Positions 47,243-56,478 are shown, numbered from the stretch's first letter. The stretch is DNA of 64,000 nucleotides from Gaiellaceae bacterium (GCA_021323315.1 JAJTCQ010000009.1:1-64000), one strand, 5' to 3'. Made by a program: numbers and translations. The notes: generated from the letters alone by a model not told the origin.

Positions 47243-48096
47243 CGCCCTCACTCCGAGTCCCGACCGACGCGGATGTCGAGGACGTCGCGAGGATCATGAG
47301 CGAGGGCTGGCCGGAGGCCGTGGATGCCGGCCAGGTGCGGCAAGCGTGGGCGTCTCCTGGCTTCGACCGCGAGCGTGATGCGCGCATCGCCCCAGGCGCG
47401 TACGTGCACGTGGAAGCCCTCGACCGAGACCGAGTCTGGATCAACCTGCGCGGCCGCCCGTCGACCGCGCTCGTCGACTGGGCGGAGGGCCGGGCACGCG
47501 AGCGGGGCGGCCGGATCCTGTGCGGCTCCTGGGCTGCGAACGAGAGCGTGCTGGAGGAACTGCGCCGCCGCGGGTTCAGGCAGATCCGCCATTCGTTCCG
47601 CATGTCGATCTCTCTGGAGGACGAGGTGCCGGTGCCCGTGGTGCCGGCCGGAGTGCGGCTCCGGACGTTCGAGGATGGGGATGAGCGCTCCTTCTACGAC
47701 GCGCAGCTCGAGGCCTTCGCCGATACGTGGGAGCCGATCGACCACCCGTACGACGAATGGGCGCACTGGTTATTGGACACGCCGTCCTTCGACCCCGAGC
47801 TGTGGTTTCTGGCCGAGGTGGGTGGTGCGGTGGCAGGGTTCGCCATCTGCAGGGTGCATCCCGGGAATTCGGACCTCGGGTGGATCCAGATCCTCGGGGT
47901 TCGCCGGCCGTGGCGAGGAAAGGGGATCGGGCGCGCGCTTCTCCTCAACGCCTTCCGCGCGCTTCGCGCACGAGGCCTCCGTCGCGCCGGGCTGGGCGTC
48001 GACGCCGAGAATCCGACCGGAGCGACGAGCCTCTACGAGTCGGTCGGTATGCGTGTCGTGGACCGCTTCGAACTCTACGAGACGGAGCACACGTGA
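47239..48096 (+). CDS. Tandem GNAT acetyltransferase (MshD-like architecture)
   Basis: 285 residues with two GNAT folds. The N-terminal copy is degenerate. The C-terminal copy keeps the acetyl-CoA loop GVRRPWRGKGIGRALLLNAF and ENPTGATSLYESVGMRVV. Two-domain layout and length recall mycothiol synthase MshD, but the equivalence is not established. It overlaps both operon neighbours (ATGA, GTGA). Confidence 0.8.
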   Translation: MTPSLRVPTDADVEDVARIMSEGWPEAVDAGQVRQAWASPGFDRERDARIAPGAYVHVEALDRDRVWINLRGRPSTALVDWAEGRARERGGRILCGSWAANESVLEELRRRGFRQIRHSFRMSISLEDEVPVPVVPAGVRLRTFEDGDERSFYDAQLEAFADTWEPIDHPYDEWAHWLLDTPSFDPELWFLAEVGGAVAGFAICRVHPGNSDLGWIQILGVRRPWRGKGIGRALLLNAFRALRARGLRRAGLGVDAENPTGATSLYESVGMRVVDRFELYETEHT

Positions 48097-48860
48097 GCGT
48101 GCTGCGGGCGCGCTGCCCGAACTGCAGGACGTTCACCGCGGTGGCGATCGGTGACGGCTACGAGTGCCATAGCTGCGGAGGCACCTTCCCGGCGGGGCTC
48201 GTGCGCGTTCCGGCCGCGTGGGGCGCCGGCGGCGAGGCGATGGCAGACGGCGCGCGCGTTCCGCTTCCGTATCCCGAGGTCGCTGTGATCGATGGCGGCA
48301 CGCTCGAAGAGCAGACCACGGCGATCGTGGAGGCACTACCGCAGCGGCCGATAGTCCTCGGCGGGTGCTGTTGCGCCCACGTCGGAGGTGCGACGGGTGT
48401 CGCGCCGCGCGTCGATCGGCTCGGCATCGTCTGGATCGACGCCCACGGTGATCTCAACACGCCGGAGACGTCCCCGTCGGGGAATCTCTGGGGCATGCCG
48501 TTCCGGATGCTGCTCGACTCGGGTGTCGCGGCGGCAGAGGACGCCGCGCTCGTCGGCGCTCGGAACCTCGACCCGCCGGAGGCGGAGTTCGTCGCGCGTC
48601 ACGGGATCGACGATTCGCTCGATCGCGCGCTGGCCGGCGTCGACGCGGTCTACGTCGCACTCGACCTCGACGTTCTCGACCCGGCCGATGTCGACGTCCT
48701 CATCTCGGAGCCCGACGGGCCGTCACCGGACGAGATCGCGGCGCTGCTGCGGGACGTGAGGCAGCGGACGCGGATTGCAGGAATGGGCGTCACAGGCTTC
48801 CTCGCCACGGACAGGAACACGGCCCTCGCGGTGCGGATGCTCGCCGCGGCCGGCTTCTGA
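48093..48860 (+). CDS. Zinc-ribbon/ureohydrolase (arginase-agmatinase family) fusion
   Basis: 255 residues from GTG 48093 (GTGA overlap). The N-terminus has a zinc ribbon: Cys8-x2-Cys11 and Cys25-x2-Cys28. The ureohydrolase core has WIDAHGDLNTPETSPSGN and VALDLDVLDPADVD, nearly identical in layout to the arginase at 6.6-7.5 kb. The first metal-ligand loop, normally GGDHS, is GGCCCAHVGG, so a Cys-rich loop replaces Asp-His. It may have different metal use or no classical hydrolase activity. Substrate unknown. Confidence 0.78.
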   Translation: MSVLRARCPNCRTFTAVAIGDGYECHSCGGTFPAGLVRVPAAWGAGGEAMADGARVPLPYPEVAVIDGGTLEEQTTAIVEALPQRPIVLGGCCCAHVGGATGVAPRVDRLGIVWIDAHGDLNTPETSPSGNLWGMPFRMLLDSGVAAAEDAALVGARNLDPPEAEFVARHGIDDSLDRALAGVDAVYVALDLDVLDPADVDVLISEPDGPSPDEIAALLRDVRQRTRIAGMGVTGFLATDRNTALAVRMLAAAGF

Positions 48861-48868
48861 GGCGCCAC

Positions 48869-48874
48869 TAGACT
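48869..48874 (+). promoter_or_regulatory. -10 box (TAGACT) of leaderless accD-accA operon
   Basis: A 6-nt spacer CCTGCC separates it from the ATG at 48881. Confidence 0.65.
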
Positions 48875-48880
48875 CCTGCC

Positions 48881-49732
48881 ATGTCTTCCGGGCAGCGTCG
48901 CGTCGACGTCGAGGTCGAGAGCAAGCGCCCGGACGAAACGCCCGACGGCAAAGGCCACCCGAACACCTGCCCCGGCTGCGGGTCGCACTACCGCGACGAC
49001 GAGTTGAAGCAGGCGCTGAGAGTCTGTCCGCAGTGCGGTCATCACTTCCGCGTGGGTGCGCGCGAGCGGATCGAGCAGCTCGTGGACACGGGATCGTTCG
49101 TCGAGAACGACGCCGACCTCCGGTCGGCGGATCCGCTGCAGTTCTTCGACCTGCGCCCGTACGCGGAGCGGCTGGTCGAGGCCGAGATGGAGACGGGTCT
49201 CGGCGACGCGATCGTGTGCGGCGCCGGGGACATCGAAGGGAGGACGTGCGACCTCGCGATCATGGACTTCGGGTTCATGGGCGGCTCGATGGGAAGCGTC
49301 GTCGGGGAGAAGTTCGTGCGCTCGTGCGAGCGGGCCGCGGAGTCGGGCGGGACACTCGTCTCGGTGTCGGCTTCCGGTGGAGCGCGGATGCAGGAGGGCA
49401 TCCTCGCGCTCATGCAGCTGCCGAAGACGATCTGCGCGATCGAAGACCTGCACGAGTCTCGTGGCTCGATGATCTCCGTGCTGACCCACCCGACGACCGG
49501 CGGGGTGCTCGCGAGCTTCGCGAGCCTCGGCGACGTCGTCCTTGCCGAGCCGGGAGCGTTGATGTCCTTCGCAGGCCCGCGCGTGGTGTCGCAGACGACG
49601 CGCGAGAAGCTGCCGGACGACTTCGGGCGCGCCGAGTCGAACTACCGCTACGGGCACCTCGACGCCATCGTCCCCCGCTCCGAGCTGCGCGCCACCGTCG
49701 CTCAGCTCCTCGGGTTGTTCGAGCACCCCTGA
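48881..49732 (+). CDS. accD: Acetyl-CoA carboxylase carboxyltransferase beta subunit
   Basis: 283 residues. The zinc ribbon is CPGCGSHYRDDELKQ... with the second pair CPQCGHH. The crotonase-like core carries MDFGFMGGSMGSVVGEKF and SASGGARMQEGILALMQ, then HPTTGGVLASFA and FAGPRVV. With AccA it transfers carboxyl from biotin to acetyl-CoA, making malonyl-CoA for the fab operon 3 kb upstream. Confidence 0.95.
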   Translation: MSSGQRRVDVEVESKRPDETPDGKGHPNTCPGCGSHYRDDELKQALRVCPQCGHHFRVGARERIEQLVDTGSFVENDADLRSADPLQFFDLRPYAERLVEAEMETGLGDAIVCGAGDIEGRTCDLAIMDFGFMGGSMGSVVGEKFVRSCERAAESGGTLVSVSASGGARMQEGILALMQLPKTICAIEDLHESRGSMISVLTHPTTGGVLASFASLGDVVLAEPGALMSFAGPRVVSQTTREKLPDDFGRAESNYRYGHLDAIVPRSELRATVAQLLGLFEHP

Positions 49733-50673
49733 TGCCCAACGAGGCGGAGATGCGGCTGCGCGAGCGGCTCAGTAAGCTCGGCGGCATGAAGCTCCTGCGC
49801 GGCACGAAGCTCTCGGGCGAGCTCGCACGCCTCCAGGACCAGCTCGACCAGTTGCGCGCGGATCCGACCGCGGAGGAGATTTGGCAATCGGTCGAGCTCG
49901 CGCGCCACGTCGACCGGCCCTACACCCTGGACTACGTCGAGCGGATCTTCGACGACTTCTTCGAGCTCCACGGCGATCGTGGACGTGCCGACGACTCCGC
50001 CCTCGTGACTGGTCTGGGGAAGCTCGACGGCAGGACCTTCGTGCTCATCGGGCACCAGAAGGGGCGCGATATCAAGGAGCGGGCGACGCGCAACTTCGGA
50101 ATGGCATATCCCGAGGGCTACCGCAAGGCGATGCGCGCGATGTCCCTCGCAGGCCGGCATGGCTTTCCGGTCGTGACCATGGTGGACACGCCAGGCGCCT
50201 ACCCCGGGGTCGCCGCGGAGCAGCACGGCCAGGGTGGCGCGATCGCGCGCTCGCAGGCCGCGATGGTGCGACTCCCGGTGCCCACGGTCGCGTGCGTGAT
50301 CGGCGAAGGCGGGTCGGGAGGGGCGGTCGCGATTGCCGTCGCAGACCGCGTCCTCATGCAGGAGAATGCGATCTACTCGGTGATCTCGCCCGAGGGGTGC
50401 GCGGCGATCCTGTGGCGGGATGCGGGCCAGGCGCGGAAGGCCGCCGCCGCGTTCAAGCCCGACGCCGCGCATTGCCTCGAACTCGGCGTCGTGGACGGGA
50501 TCGTCGCCGAGCCCGAGGGCGGAGCCCATACGGACGTCGATGCTGCCGCTCAGCTCCTCGAGCAAGGAATTCTCGCTGCATTCGAGGAGATCGACGACCT
50601 CGACGACGACGACCGGCGGCGTCTGCGCCGCGAGAAGTACCGCATGATGGGCGTTCTTGCGTCGACGGCGTAG
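49732..50673 (+). CDS. accA: Acetyl-CoA carboxylase carboxyltransferase alpha subunit
   Basis: 313 residues from ATG 49732 (TGATG overlap with accD). Conserved stretches: DYVERIFDDFFELHGDR, GHQKGRDIKERATRNFGMA, PEGYRKAMRAM, MVDTPGAYPGVAAEQHGQ and GEGGSGGAVAIAVADRVLM. It forms the carboxyltransferase with AccD. Separate accD and accA are unusual for classical actinobacteria, which mostly use fused AccD-type chains, and fit a deep-branching lineage. Confidence 0.95.
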   Translation: MPNEAEMRLRERLSKLGGMKLLRGTKLSGELARLQDQLDQLRADPTAEEIWQSVELARHVDRPYTLDYVERIFDDFFELHGDRGRADDSALVTGLGKLDGRTFVLIGHQKGRDIKERATRNFGMAYPEGYRKAMRAMSLAGRHGFPVVTMVDTPGAYPGVAAEQHGQGGAIARSQAAMVRLPVPTVACVIGEGGSGGAVAIAVADRVLMQENAIYSVISPEGCAAILWRDAGQARKAAAAFKPDAAHCLELGVVDGIVAEPEGGAHTDVDAAAQLLEQGILAAFEEIDDLDDDDRRRLRREKYRMMGVLASTA

Positions 50674-50682
50674 CAGACCGCG

Positions 50683-50799
50683 TTCTCCACAGATTCCACA
50701 GGCTTATCCCCGACACGAGAAACCGGCCTGAGCAGGGAAAAAGCGCATCGGTGCAGCCGGTTGGTGAAGAACAGGTTGCGGTTCGGGCGACAATCCACA
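50683..50799 (+). promoter_or_regulatory. DnaA-box-like cluster upstream of ligD
   Basis: The 127-base gap after accA contains TTCTCCACA (50683-50691), directly abutting GATTCCACA (50692-50700), then TTATCCCCG (50704-50712) and CAATCCACA (50791-50799). Apart from oriC, it is the only place where such boxes were noticed clustering. The last box overlaps the predicted ligD -10 (GACAAT, 50789-50794, 6 nt before the GTG), so DnaA could modulate ligD. Confidence 0.4.
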
Positions 50800-50800
50800 A

Positions 50801-53101
50801 GTGAGCCTCGACGAGTACCGACAAAAGCGTCGCCGCGGCAAGACGCCGGAGCCTTTCGGCGAGCGCGCCGCCTCGGCGGAGCGGCCGCGCTTCGTCATCC
50901 AGCGCCACGCCGCGCGGCGGCTCCACTACGACTTTCGGCTCGAGCGTAACGGCGCGCTCGCGAGCTGGGCTGTGCCGAAGGGCGTCCCGCTCCGCAGCGG
51001 GGAGAGGCACCTCGCCGTGCACGTCGAGGACCATCCGCTCGAGTACGGCGATTTCGAGGGGACGATCCCTGCGGGCGAGTACGGTGCAGGCACTGTCGAG
51101 ATCTGGGATCGCGGCACGTACGACCTGCTGGAGGAGAAGAAGAACGGCGGCCTGACCGTCCGGCTCGACGGCGAGCGGCTCGACGGCGTCTGGACGCTCG
51201 TACCGGCCAGGCTCGACGGCGATCCGAAGAACTGGCTCCTCCTGCGGAAGGACGCGGGCGAGGGAAGCGCGGCGCGGTACCGGCCCATGCTCGCGGTCAG
51301 TGCCGACACGCTGCCGAGGGGCGAGGGCTGGGTGTTCGAGCCGAAGTGGGACGGGTTTCGCGCGATCGTGACCGTCTCGGGCGGCGACGTGTCGTTCACG
51401 AGCCGGAACGACAACGACCTGACCCGGCGGTTCGGGGACGTCGCTCGCGCAGCCGCGCTCGCGATCCGCTCCTCCGACGCGGTGCTCGACGGAGAGATCT
51501 GTTCGCTCGACGAGGCGGGCCGTTCGCGCTTCTCGCTCCTGCAGGAGGGCGGCGGCACGAGCGTTCTGGTCCTCTTCGACGCGCTCGAGGTCGAGTCCTC
51601 ACCGCTCGTCGACCTCCCGCTCGCGGAGCGGCGTCAACGACTCGAGGAGCTGGTCGACCAGCAGGCGGGCGTGCTCGTGTCCCCGCAGTTCGACGACGGC
51701 CAGGCGCTGCTCGTCGCCGCGCGCGAGCAGGAGCTCGAGGGTGTCGTGGCCAAGCTGAGGGACTCGCCGTACAGACCGGGCCGCCGCTCGCCCGACTGGC
51801 AGAAGCTGAAGCTCCGCCTCACGCAGGAGGTCGTCATCGCCGGCTACACGCGCGGACAGGGACGCCGCGGCGGCGGGTTCGGCGCGCTCGTCGCCGGGGT
51901 CCACGATGCGGGTGTCCTGCGCTGGGCAGGGAACATCGGCACGGGCTTCTCCGATCGCGAGATCGAGCGCCTGCTCGGTCTCATGCGCCCCCTCGTACGT
52001 CCCGACTCGCCCTTCGCCGAGGTGCCGAAGATGCCACGCGTCCGGAAGACCGACGTCACGTGGGTCGAGCCCTCGCTCGTGGCCGAGGTCGAGTTCGCCG
52101 AGTGGACGCACGAAGGACGGCTGCGGGCGCCGTCGTATCTCCGGCTTCGTGAGGACAAGGCGGCGCCGGAGGTGAGGCGCGAGCGCGTGCCGGTCGAGCC
52201 GGTCGTGAAGCGCGGCCGCAAGGAGCTGCGCTTCTCCAACCTCGACAAGCCCTTCTGGCCGGAGCTCGGGATCACGAAGGGCGACCTCATCGCCTACTAC
52301 CGCGACGTGGCAGAGGTGCTCGTCCCGCACCTGCGCGGGCGGCCGTTCACGATGAAGCGCTACCCCGACGGCTGGCAGGGCAAGAACTTCTTCCAGAAGA
52401 ACGCACCGTCGCACATGCCCGGGTGGATCGAGCGGACGTCGCAGCCGGCGTCGACTCGGGAGGGCGAGAGGAAGCTCATCGACTACGCGATCGTCGACGA
52501 CGACCTAGCGCTCATGTGGATGGCCAACATGGGGTGCATCGACCTGCACACGTGGGCGTCGCGCGTCGACAAGGCCGACCGCCCCGACTGGGTCATGTTC
52601 GACCTCGACCCGTCGGAGGGATCGGGGTTCGAAGAGGTGGTCGAGGTCGCGCTCCTGGTGAAGCAGACGCTCGACCTGCTCGAGCTCGAGAGCCATCCGA
52701 AGACCTCGGGCTCACGGGGAATTCACGTGCTCGTCCCGATTGCGCGGCGCCACTCGTTCGAAGAGGTACGCGACTTCGCCGCGATCATCGCCGGCGCGCT
52801 CGCGCGCGCACATCCGAAGCTCGTGACCACGGAGTGGGCGAGGAAGAAGCGCCACGGAGTCCTCGTGGACGCCAACCAGAACCGGCAGGGCGCGACGAAC
52901 GCGAGCGTCTACTCGGTGAGGCCGCGCGCGGGGGCGCCGGTGTCGACGCCGCTCCGCTGGGACGAGGTGCAGTCGGGGCTCGATCCCGCTGGCTTCACGA
53001 TGGAGACAGTCCTCGACCGCGTGGCCGAGCACGGGGATCTGTACGCCGCCGTGCTCGGAGGTAAGCAGTCGCTGAAGGCCGCGCTGAAGTCGCTTCGCTA
53101 G
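50801..53101 (+). CDS. ligD: NHEJ DNA ligase D (phosphoesterase-ligase-polymerase order)
   Basis: 766 residues with three modules. The 3'-phosphoesterase (about 1-160) has RFVIQRHAARRLHYDFRLE, HVEDHPLEYGDFEG and GEYGAGTVEIWDRG. The ATP-dependent ligase (about 165-470) has catalytic Lys182 in FEPKWDGFRA and later EGVVAKLRDSPYRPGRRS. The primase-like polymerase (about 480-766) has WVMFDLDPSEG and KTSGSRGIHVLVPI. PE-LIG-POL order resembles Pseudomonas rather than mycobacterial LigD (POL-PE-LIG). No Ku gene is in the window. GTG start, no ribosome site. Confidence 0.93.
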   Translation: MSLDEYRQKRRRGKTPEPFGERAASAERPRFVIQRHAARRLHYDFRLERNGALASWAVPKGVPLRSGERHLAVHVEDHPLEYGDFEGTIPAGEYGAGTVEIWDRGTYDLLEEKKNGGLTVRLDGERLDGVWTLVPARLDGDPKNWLLLRKDAGEGSAARYRPMLAVSADTLPRGEGWVFEPKWDGFRAIVTVSGGDVSFTSRNDNDLTRRFGDVARAAALAIRSSDAVLDGEICSLDEAGRSRFSLLQEGGGTSVLVLFDALEVESSPLVDLPLAERRQRLEELVDQQAGVLVSPQFDDGQALLVAAREQELEGVVAKLRDSPYRPGRRSPDWQKLKLRLTQEVVIAGYTRGQGRRGGGFGALVAGVHDAGVLRWAGNIGTGFSDREIERLLGLMRPLVRPDSPFAEVPKMPRVRKTDVTWVEPSLVAEVEFAEWTHEGRLRAPSYLRLREDKAAPEVRRERVPVEPVVKRGRKELRFSNLDKPFWPELGITKGDLIAYYRDVAEVLVPHLRGRPFTMKRYPDGWQGKNFFQKNAPSHMPGWIERTSQPASTREGERKLIDYAIVDDDLALMWMANMGCIDLHTWASRVDKADRPDWVMFDLDPSEGSGFEEVVEVALLVKQTLDLLELESHPKTSGSRGIHVLVPIARRHSFEEVRDFAAIIAGALARAHPKLVTTEWARKKRHGVLVDANQNRQGATNASVYSVRPRAGAPVSTPLRWDEVQSGLDPAGFTMETVLDRVAEHGDLYAAVLGGKQSLKAALKSLR

Positions 53102-53104
53102 CGG

Positions 53105-53570
53105 TCAACCCGTGGCGTAGGCGTCGAGCCGTTCGGCGAGCTCACGCGGGCGGCTGATGCCGACGTAGTGGCCGCCGTCCATCTCGTCCGCCTCGATCCC
53201 GAGACGCTTGCGTGCGTGACCGCGAGCCCATGCGGCCGGGAACATGCGGTCGTCGCGACAGAGGAGGTACTTGGTCGGCGTCTCCGGCCACGCGTTGAGC
53301 GGCCAGGGCTCGCGCAGCGCCTTCGATGTCTCGTCCCGCTCTCGGTGCCGCGCTTCTTCCGCCAGCGCGGGCGCGACGTCGTGGTAGAAGACGTCGTCAT
53401 ACCCGCTTGCCTCGTAACTGGTGTTCGCCCACCAGTCTGCCAACAGCTCGCCGGGGGCCGGGATCATGCCGGCCACGAGGACGAGAAGATCGGTGAGAGC
53501 GCGGGCGCAGACCAGCGGCGCAGTCCCAGGCGCTCCCGCCGCCGCCGTGGATCAGTGCGAACGTCGTCAC
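53105..53570 (-). pseudogene. Alpha/beta hydrolase remnant with internal deletion
   Basis: The N-terminal piece MTTFALIHGGGGSAWD (GTG at 53570) is in one frame. About 45 bases later the C-terminal half continues in another: PLVCARALTDLLVLVAGMIP, APGELLADWWANTSYEASGY, KYLLCRDDRMFPAAWARGHA and MDGGHYVGISRPRELAERL. The missing middle should hold the nucleophile elbow. An internal deletion of roughly 60 codons with a frame change near 53515-53527 explains it. The downstream frame from 53476 alone could not make an active enzyme. Confidence 0.8.
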
Positions 53571-53583
53571 CTTTCTGCGACCC

Positions 53584-54834
53584 CTAGTCGCCGAGTCGAC
53601 GCGGATGACCGAGCATGGACAGCTCCACGATGTCGCGGCGGAAGAACAGCGCGACGGTCCAGTCGACCACGACCCGGAGCTTCCGGCTCAGAAGCGGCAG
53701 CTGGTAGAGGTGATACGTCCGCGTGACGAACCACCCGGGGAAGCCCCACAGGTGCAGGCCGGGGAGCTCTGCGATTCCCTTGAACCGCCCGAGGGTCGCG
53801 ACCTGGCCGAGCATGCGGTAGCCGTACGGCTCCGGGTCGCCGGCGAGGTTCTTCGCGAGCCGCCGGGCCTGGCGGAGCGCGTGCTGGCTCGTCGGAGGGT
53901 CGACGAAGCCCGGCGTCTTCGTGTTGGGGATGGCGGCGCAGTCGCCGAGCGCCCAGACGTCGGCCGTCCCCTCGACGCGGAGCGTCGCGTCGACGACGAC
54001 ACGCCCGCGCTGGTCGAGCGGCAGCCCGAGATCGGCAAGCAGAGGGTTGGCGCGCACGCCGGCCGTCCAGACGACCGTTCGCGCGGGCACGACCGTCCCG
54101 TCGGAGAGCGCGGCTCCCGTTCCGTCGTACGACTCGAGCGTCGTGCAGACATGGATCTCGATGCCGCGTTTCGCGAGGCGGCGGGCGGCGTACTCGCCGA
54201 GGCGGCGGGGAATCTCCGGGAGGATCTTCGGAGCGGCGTCGACGAGCACCCAGCGCTGCGCGACGCTCCGGAGCACGGGGTAGTAGCGCCGCGCGGCGTG
54301 CGCCATGTCGTGGAGCTCGGCGAGCGCCTCGACGCCTGCGTAGCCGGCGCCCACGAACACGAAGCCGAGCTCGGAAGCATCGTGGGGATGGATGGACGCG
54401 CGCTCGAGTTGGAGGAGCACGCGATTGCGCAGCGCGATCGCGTCGGCGAGGTCCTTGAACCCGACCGCATGCTCGGCGAGGCCGGGCACGGGGAGCGTCC
54501 GCGTGATCGCGCCGAGGGCGACGACGAGGCGTTCGTAACCGATTTCGAGCTCACCGGCGAGTGATTCGACGGCGACGGTTCGGCGCTCACGGTCGTGGCG
54601 CGTGATGTGGCCGAGCACGAGCTCCGCATGCGGGCACATCTGGCGGAGCGGCACCACCACGTGCCGCGGCTCGATCGTCCCCGACGCGGCCTCGGGCAGG
54701 AGCGGCGTGTAGAGCATGAAGTTCTCGTGCGAGACGATCGTCGCGCCCCGGCGCCTCAGCAGTCGCGCGACGTAGCTTCCGGCGAACCCCCCACCGAGGA
54801 CGAGCGTGCCGCCGCGTGCCTCGCGTCGCTCCAC
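53584..54834 (-). CDS. Type II NADH dehydrogenase-like FAD oxidoreductase
   Basis: 416 residues. The FAD Rossmann motif is TLVLGGGFAGSYVARLL. The NAD Rossmann is FVFVGAGYAGVEALAEL. The ATG-like motif DVWALGDCAAIPN and the C-terminal amphipathic LYQLPLLSRKLRVVVDW fit membrane-bound NDH-2. It would pass electrons from NADH to menaquinone without pumping. The GTG start at 54834 is preceded by TAAGCA with a 6-nt spacer. It is divergent from the LOG-like gene. Confidence 0.85.
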   Translation of the reverse strand: MERREARGGTLVLGGGFAGSYVARLLRRRGATIVSHENFMLYTPLLPEAASGTIEPRHVVVPLRQMCPHAELVLGHITRHDRERRTVAVESLAGELEIGYERLVVALGAITRTLPVPGLAEHAVGFKDLADAIALRNRVLLQLERASIHPHDASELGFVFVGAGYAGVEALAELHDMAHAARRYYPVLRSVAQRWVLVDAAPKILPEIPRRLGEYAARRLAKRGIEIHVCTTLESYDGTGAALSDGTVVPARTVVWTAGVRANPLLADLGLPLDQRGRVVVDATLRVEGTADVWALGDCAAIPNTKTPGFVDPPTSQHALRQARRLAKNLAGDPEPYGYRMLGQVATLGRFKGIAELPGLHLWGFPGWFVTRTYHLYQLPLLSRKLRVVVDWTVALFFRRDIVELSMLGHPRRLGD

Positions 54835-54851
54835 GGGTCATGCTTACCACG

Positions 54852-55295
54852 ATGGGACGGCAGGTTGCGGTGATCGGGAGCGGCGCGGAATGGGAGGAAG
54901 CGGCCGAGGAGGTCGGGCGACTGCTCGCGGAGAGCGGATGCGTCGTGGTCACAGGAGGCCTCGACGAGGTCATGGCGGCGGCGCACCGCGGGGCGAAGTC
55001 GGCAGGCGGCGCCACGATCGGAATCCTGCCTGGCGAGAGTCGCTCGGCCGCGAACCCGTGGGCGGAGCACGTCGTCGTGACTGGGATCGGTCACGCGCGG
55101 AACCTCGCTGTCGCGGCCAGCGGCGATGTGGTGATCGCCGTCGGCGGCAGCTACGGGACGCTCGCGGAGATGGCGTTCGCGCTCCGGCTCGGCCGACCGG
55201 TCGTCGCGCTCCAGGGCGCCCCGCCCGTGGACGGGGCGGAGCGTGCGGCCACTCCCGCCGAGGCGGTAGCCGTGGCTCTACGTCACCTCGGCTAG
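54852..55295 (+). CDS. TIGR00725/LOG-like Rossmann-fold protein
   Basis: 147 residues from ATG 54852 ([11 protein letters not shown]). Features: [34 protein letters not shown] and [18 protein letters not shown], the PGGxGTxxE-type nucleotide loop of lysine-decarboxylase-like (LOG/TIGR00725) proteins. ATG 54840 in frame is an alternative start. CATGCT lies 7 nt before ATG 54852. Biochemical role unknown; relatives include cytokinin nucleoside 5'-monophosphate phosphoribohydrolases. Confidence 0.8.
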   Translation: MGRQVAVIGSGAEWEEAAEEVGRLLAESGCVVVTGGLDEVMAAAHRGAKSAGGATIGILPGESRSAANPWAEHVVVTGIGHARNLAVAASGDVVIAVGGSYGTLAEMAFALRLGRPVVALQGAPPVDGAERAATPAEAVAVALRHLG

Positions 55296-56471
55296 ACGCT
55301 GCTCGAGGAAGCGGATCTCGGAGGCGTTCGTCGTGAGTTCGAGAGCGCGGCGGTACGCGTTCGCGGCCTCGTCGCTCCGTTCGAGGCGCCGGAAGAGGTC
55401 CGCGCGCGCGGCGTGGAAGAGGTGGTAGCCGTCGAGGCCGTCGAGCTCGTCGAGCATCCCGAGGCCGCCCGTGAGGTCGCCGGCCAGCGCGACCGCGACC
55501 GCGCGGTTGAGCTCGACCACCGGCGACGGTTGCACGACGGCGAGCGCGTCGTACAGCGCGACGATCTCGGACTTCGGGCGATCCTCGGCGTGCGCAGCCG
55601 CGATCGCCGCCTGCAGCTGGTACGGACCCGCCCGTCGCAATGAGACGGCGCGCTCGAGGACGCGGAGTCCCTCCTCGATACGCCGTCGATCCCACAGCGT
55701 CCGGTCCTGGTCGTCCAGCAGCACGATCGCGCCGTCCTCGCCGACGCGCGCTGCGCGGCGCGAGTCCTGGAGGAGCATCAGCGCAAGCAGTCCCAGCACC
55801 TCGGGCTCGTCGGGCATGAGAACGGCGAGCAGCTTGCCGAGCCGGATCGCCTCGTCGCAGAGGTCGGCCCGGACGAGGTCCGATCCGGCGGATGCCGCGT
55901 ACCCCTCGTTGAAGACGAGGTAGAGCACGGCGAGGACCGAGCGGAGCCGCTCGGGCAGGAGATGGTCCGGCGGGACGCGGAACGGGATCCCGGCGTCGCG
56001 GATCTTCCGCTTCGCGCGAACCAGTCGCTGCGCCATCGCGGACTCGGCGACGAGGAACGCATGCGCGATCTCGCCCGTTGTCAGGCCGCCGACCTCCCGC
56101 AGCGTGAGCGCGACGCGACTCTCCGCGGCGAGGGCCGGGTGGCAGCACGTGAAGACGAGGGCGAGCCTCTCGTCGGGGATCGCGCTCACGTCGTCCTCCT
56201 CCGCCGGGAGCTCCTGGAGCCGCCCGATGATCTCCGCCTTCCGCTGGAAGACCTTCTCGCGGCGGATGCGGTCGATGGCGCGATTGCGGGCCGTCGTGAC
56301 GATCCAGGCTCCGGGCGCGCGCGGCGAACCCTCGCGCGGCCAGCGCTCGAGGGCCGTCGCGAATGCGTCCTGGACCGCGTCCTCGGCGAGCTCGAGGTCT
56401 CCGAGGACGCGCGTGAGGATCGCGACGGCATGGCCCCACTCGTCCCGGAAGACCCGCTCGACGTCCTGCAT
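55278..56471 (-). CDS. ECF sigma factor, ECF42-type with TPR-like C-terminal extension
   Basis: 397 residues. Sigma2: [38 protein letters not shown]. Sigma4: [31 protein letters not shown] long helical C-terminal domain (about 190-397: [59 protein letters not shown]) is the hallmark of ECF42 (DUF6596). These lack an anti-sigma factor and are controlled by the extension. It follows two DGPF-domain genes, their usual partners. The last 18 bases overlap the convergent LOG-like gene. Confidence 0.9.
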   Translation of the reverse strand: MQDVERVFRDEWGHAVAILTRVLGDLELAEDAVQDAFATALERWPREGSPRAPGAWIVTTARNRAIDRIRREKVFQRKAEIIGRLQELPAEEDDVSAIPDERLALVFTCCHPALAAESRVALTLREVGGLTTGEIAHAFLVAESAMAQRLVRAKRKIRDAGIPFRVPPDHLLPERLRSVLAVLYLVFNEGYAASAGSDLVRADLCDEAIRLGKLLAVLMPDEPEVLGLLALMLLQDSRRAARVGEDGAIVLLDDQDRTLWDRRRIEEGLRVLERAVSLRRAGPYQLQAAIAAAHAEDRPKSEIVALYDALAVVQPSPVVELNRAVAVALAGDLTGGLGMLDELDGLDGYHLFHAARADLFRRLERSDEAANAYRRALELTTNASEIRFLEQRLAEVT

Positions 56472-56478
56472 GCAGCGG

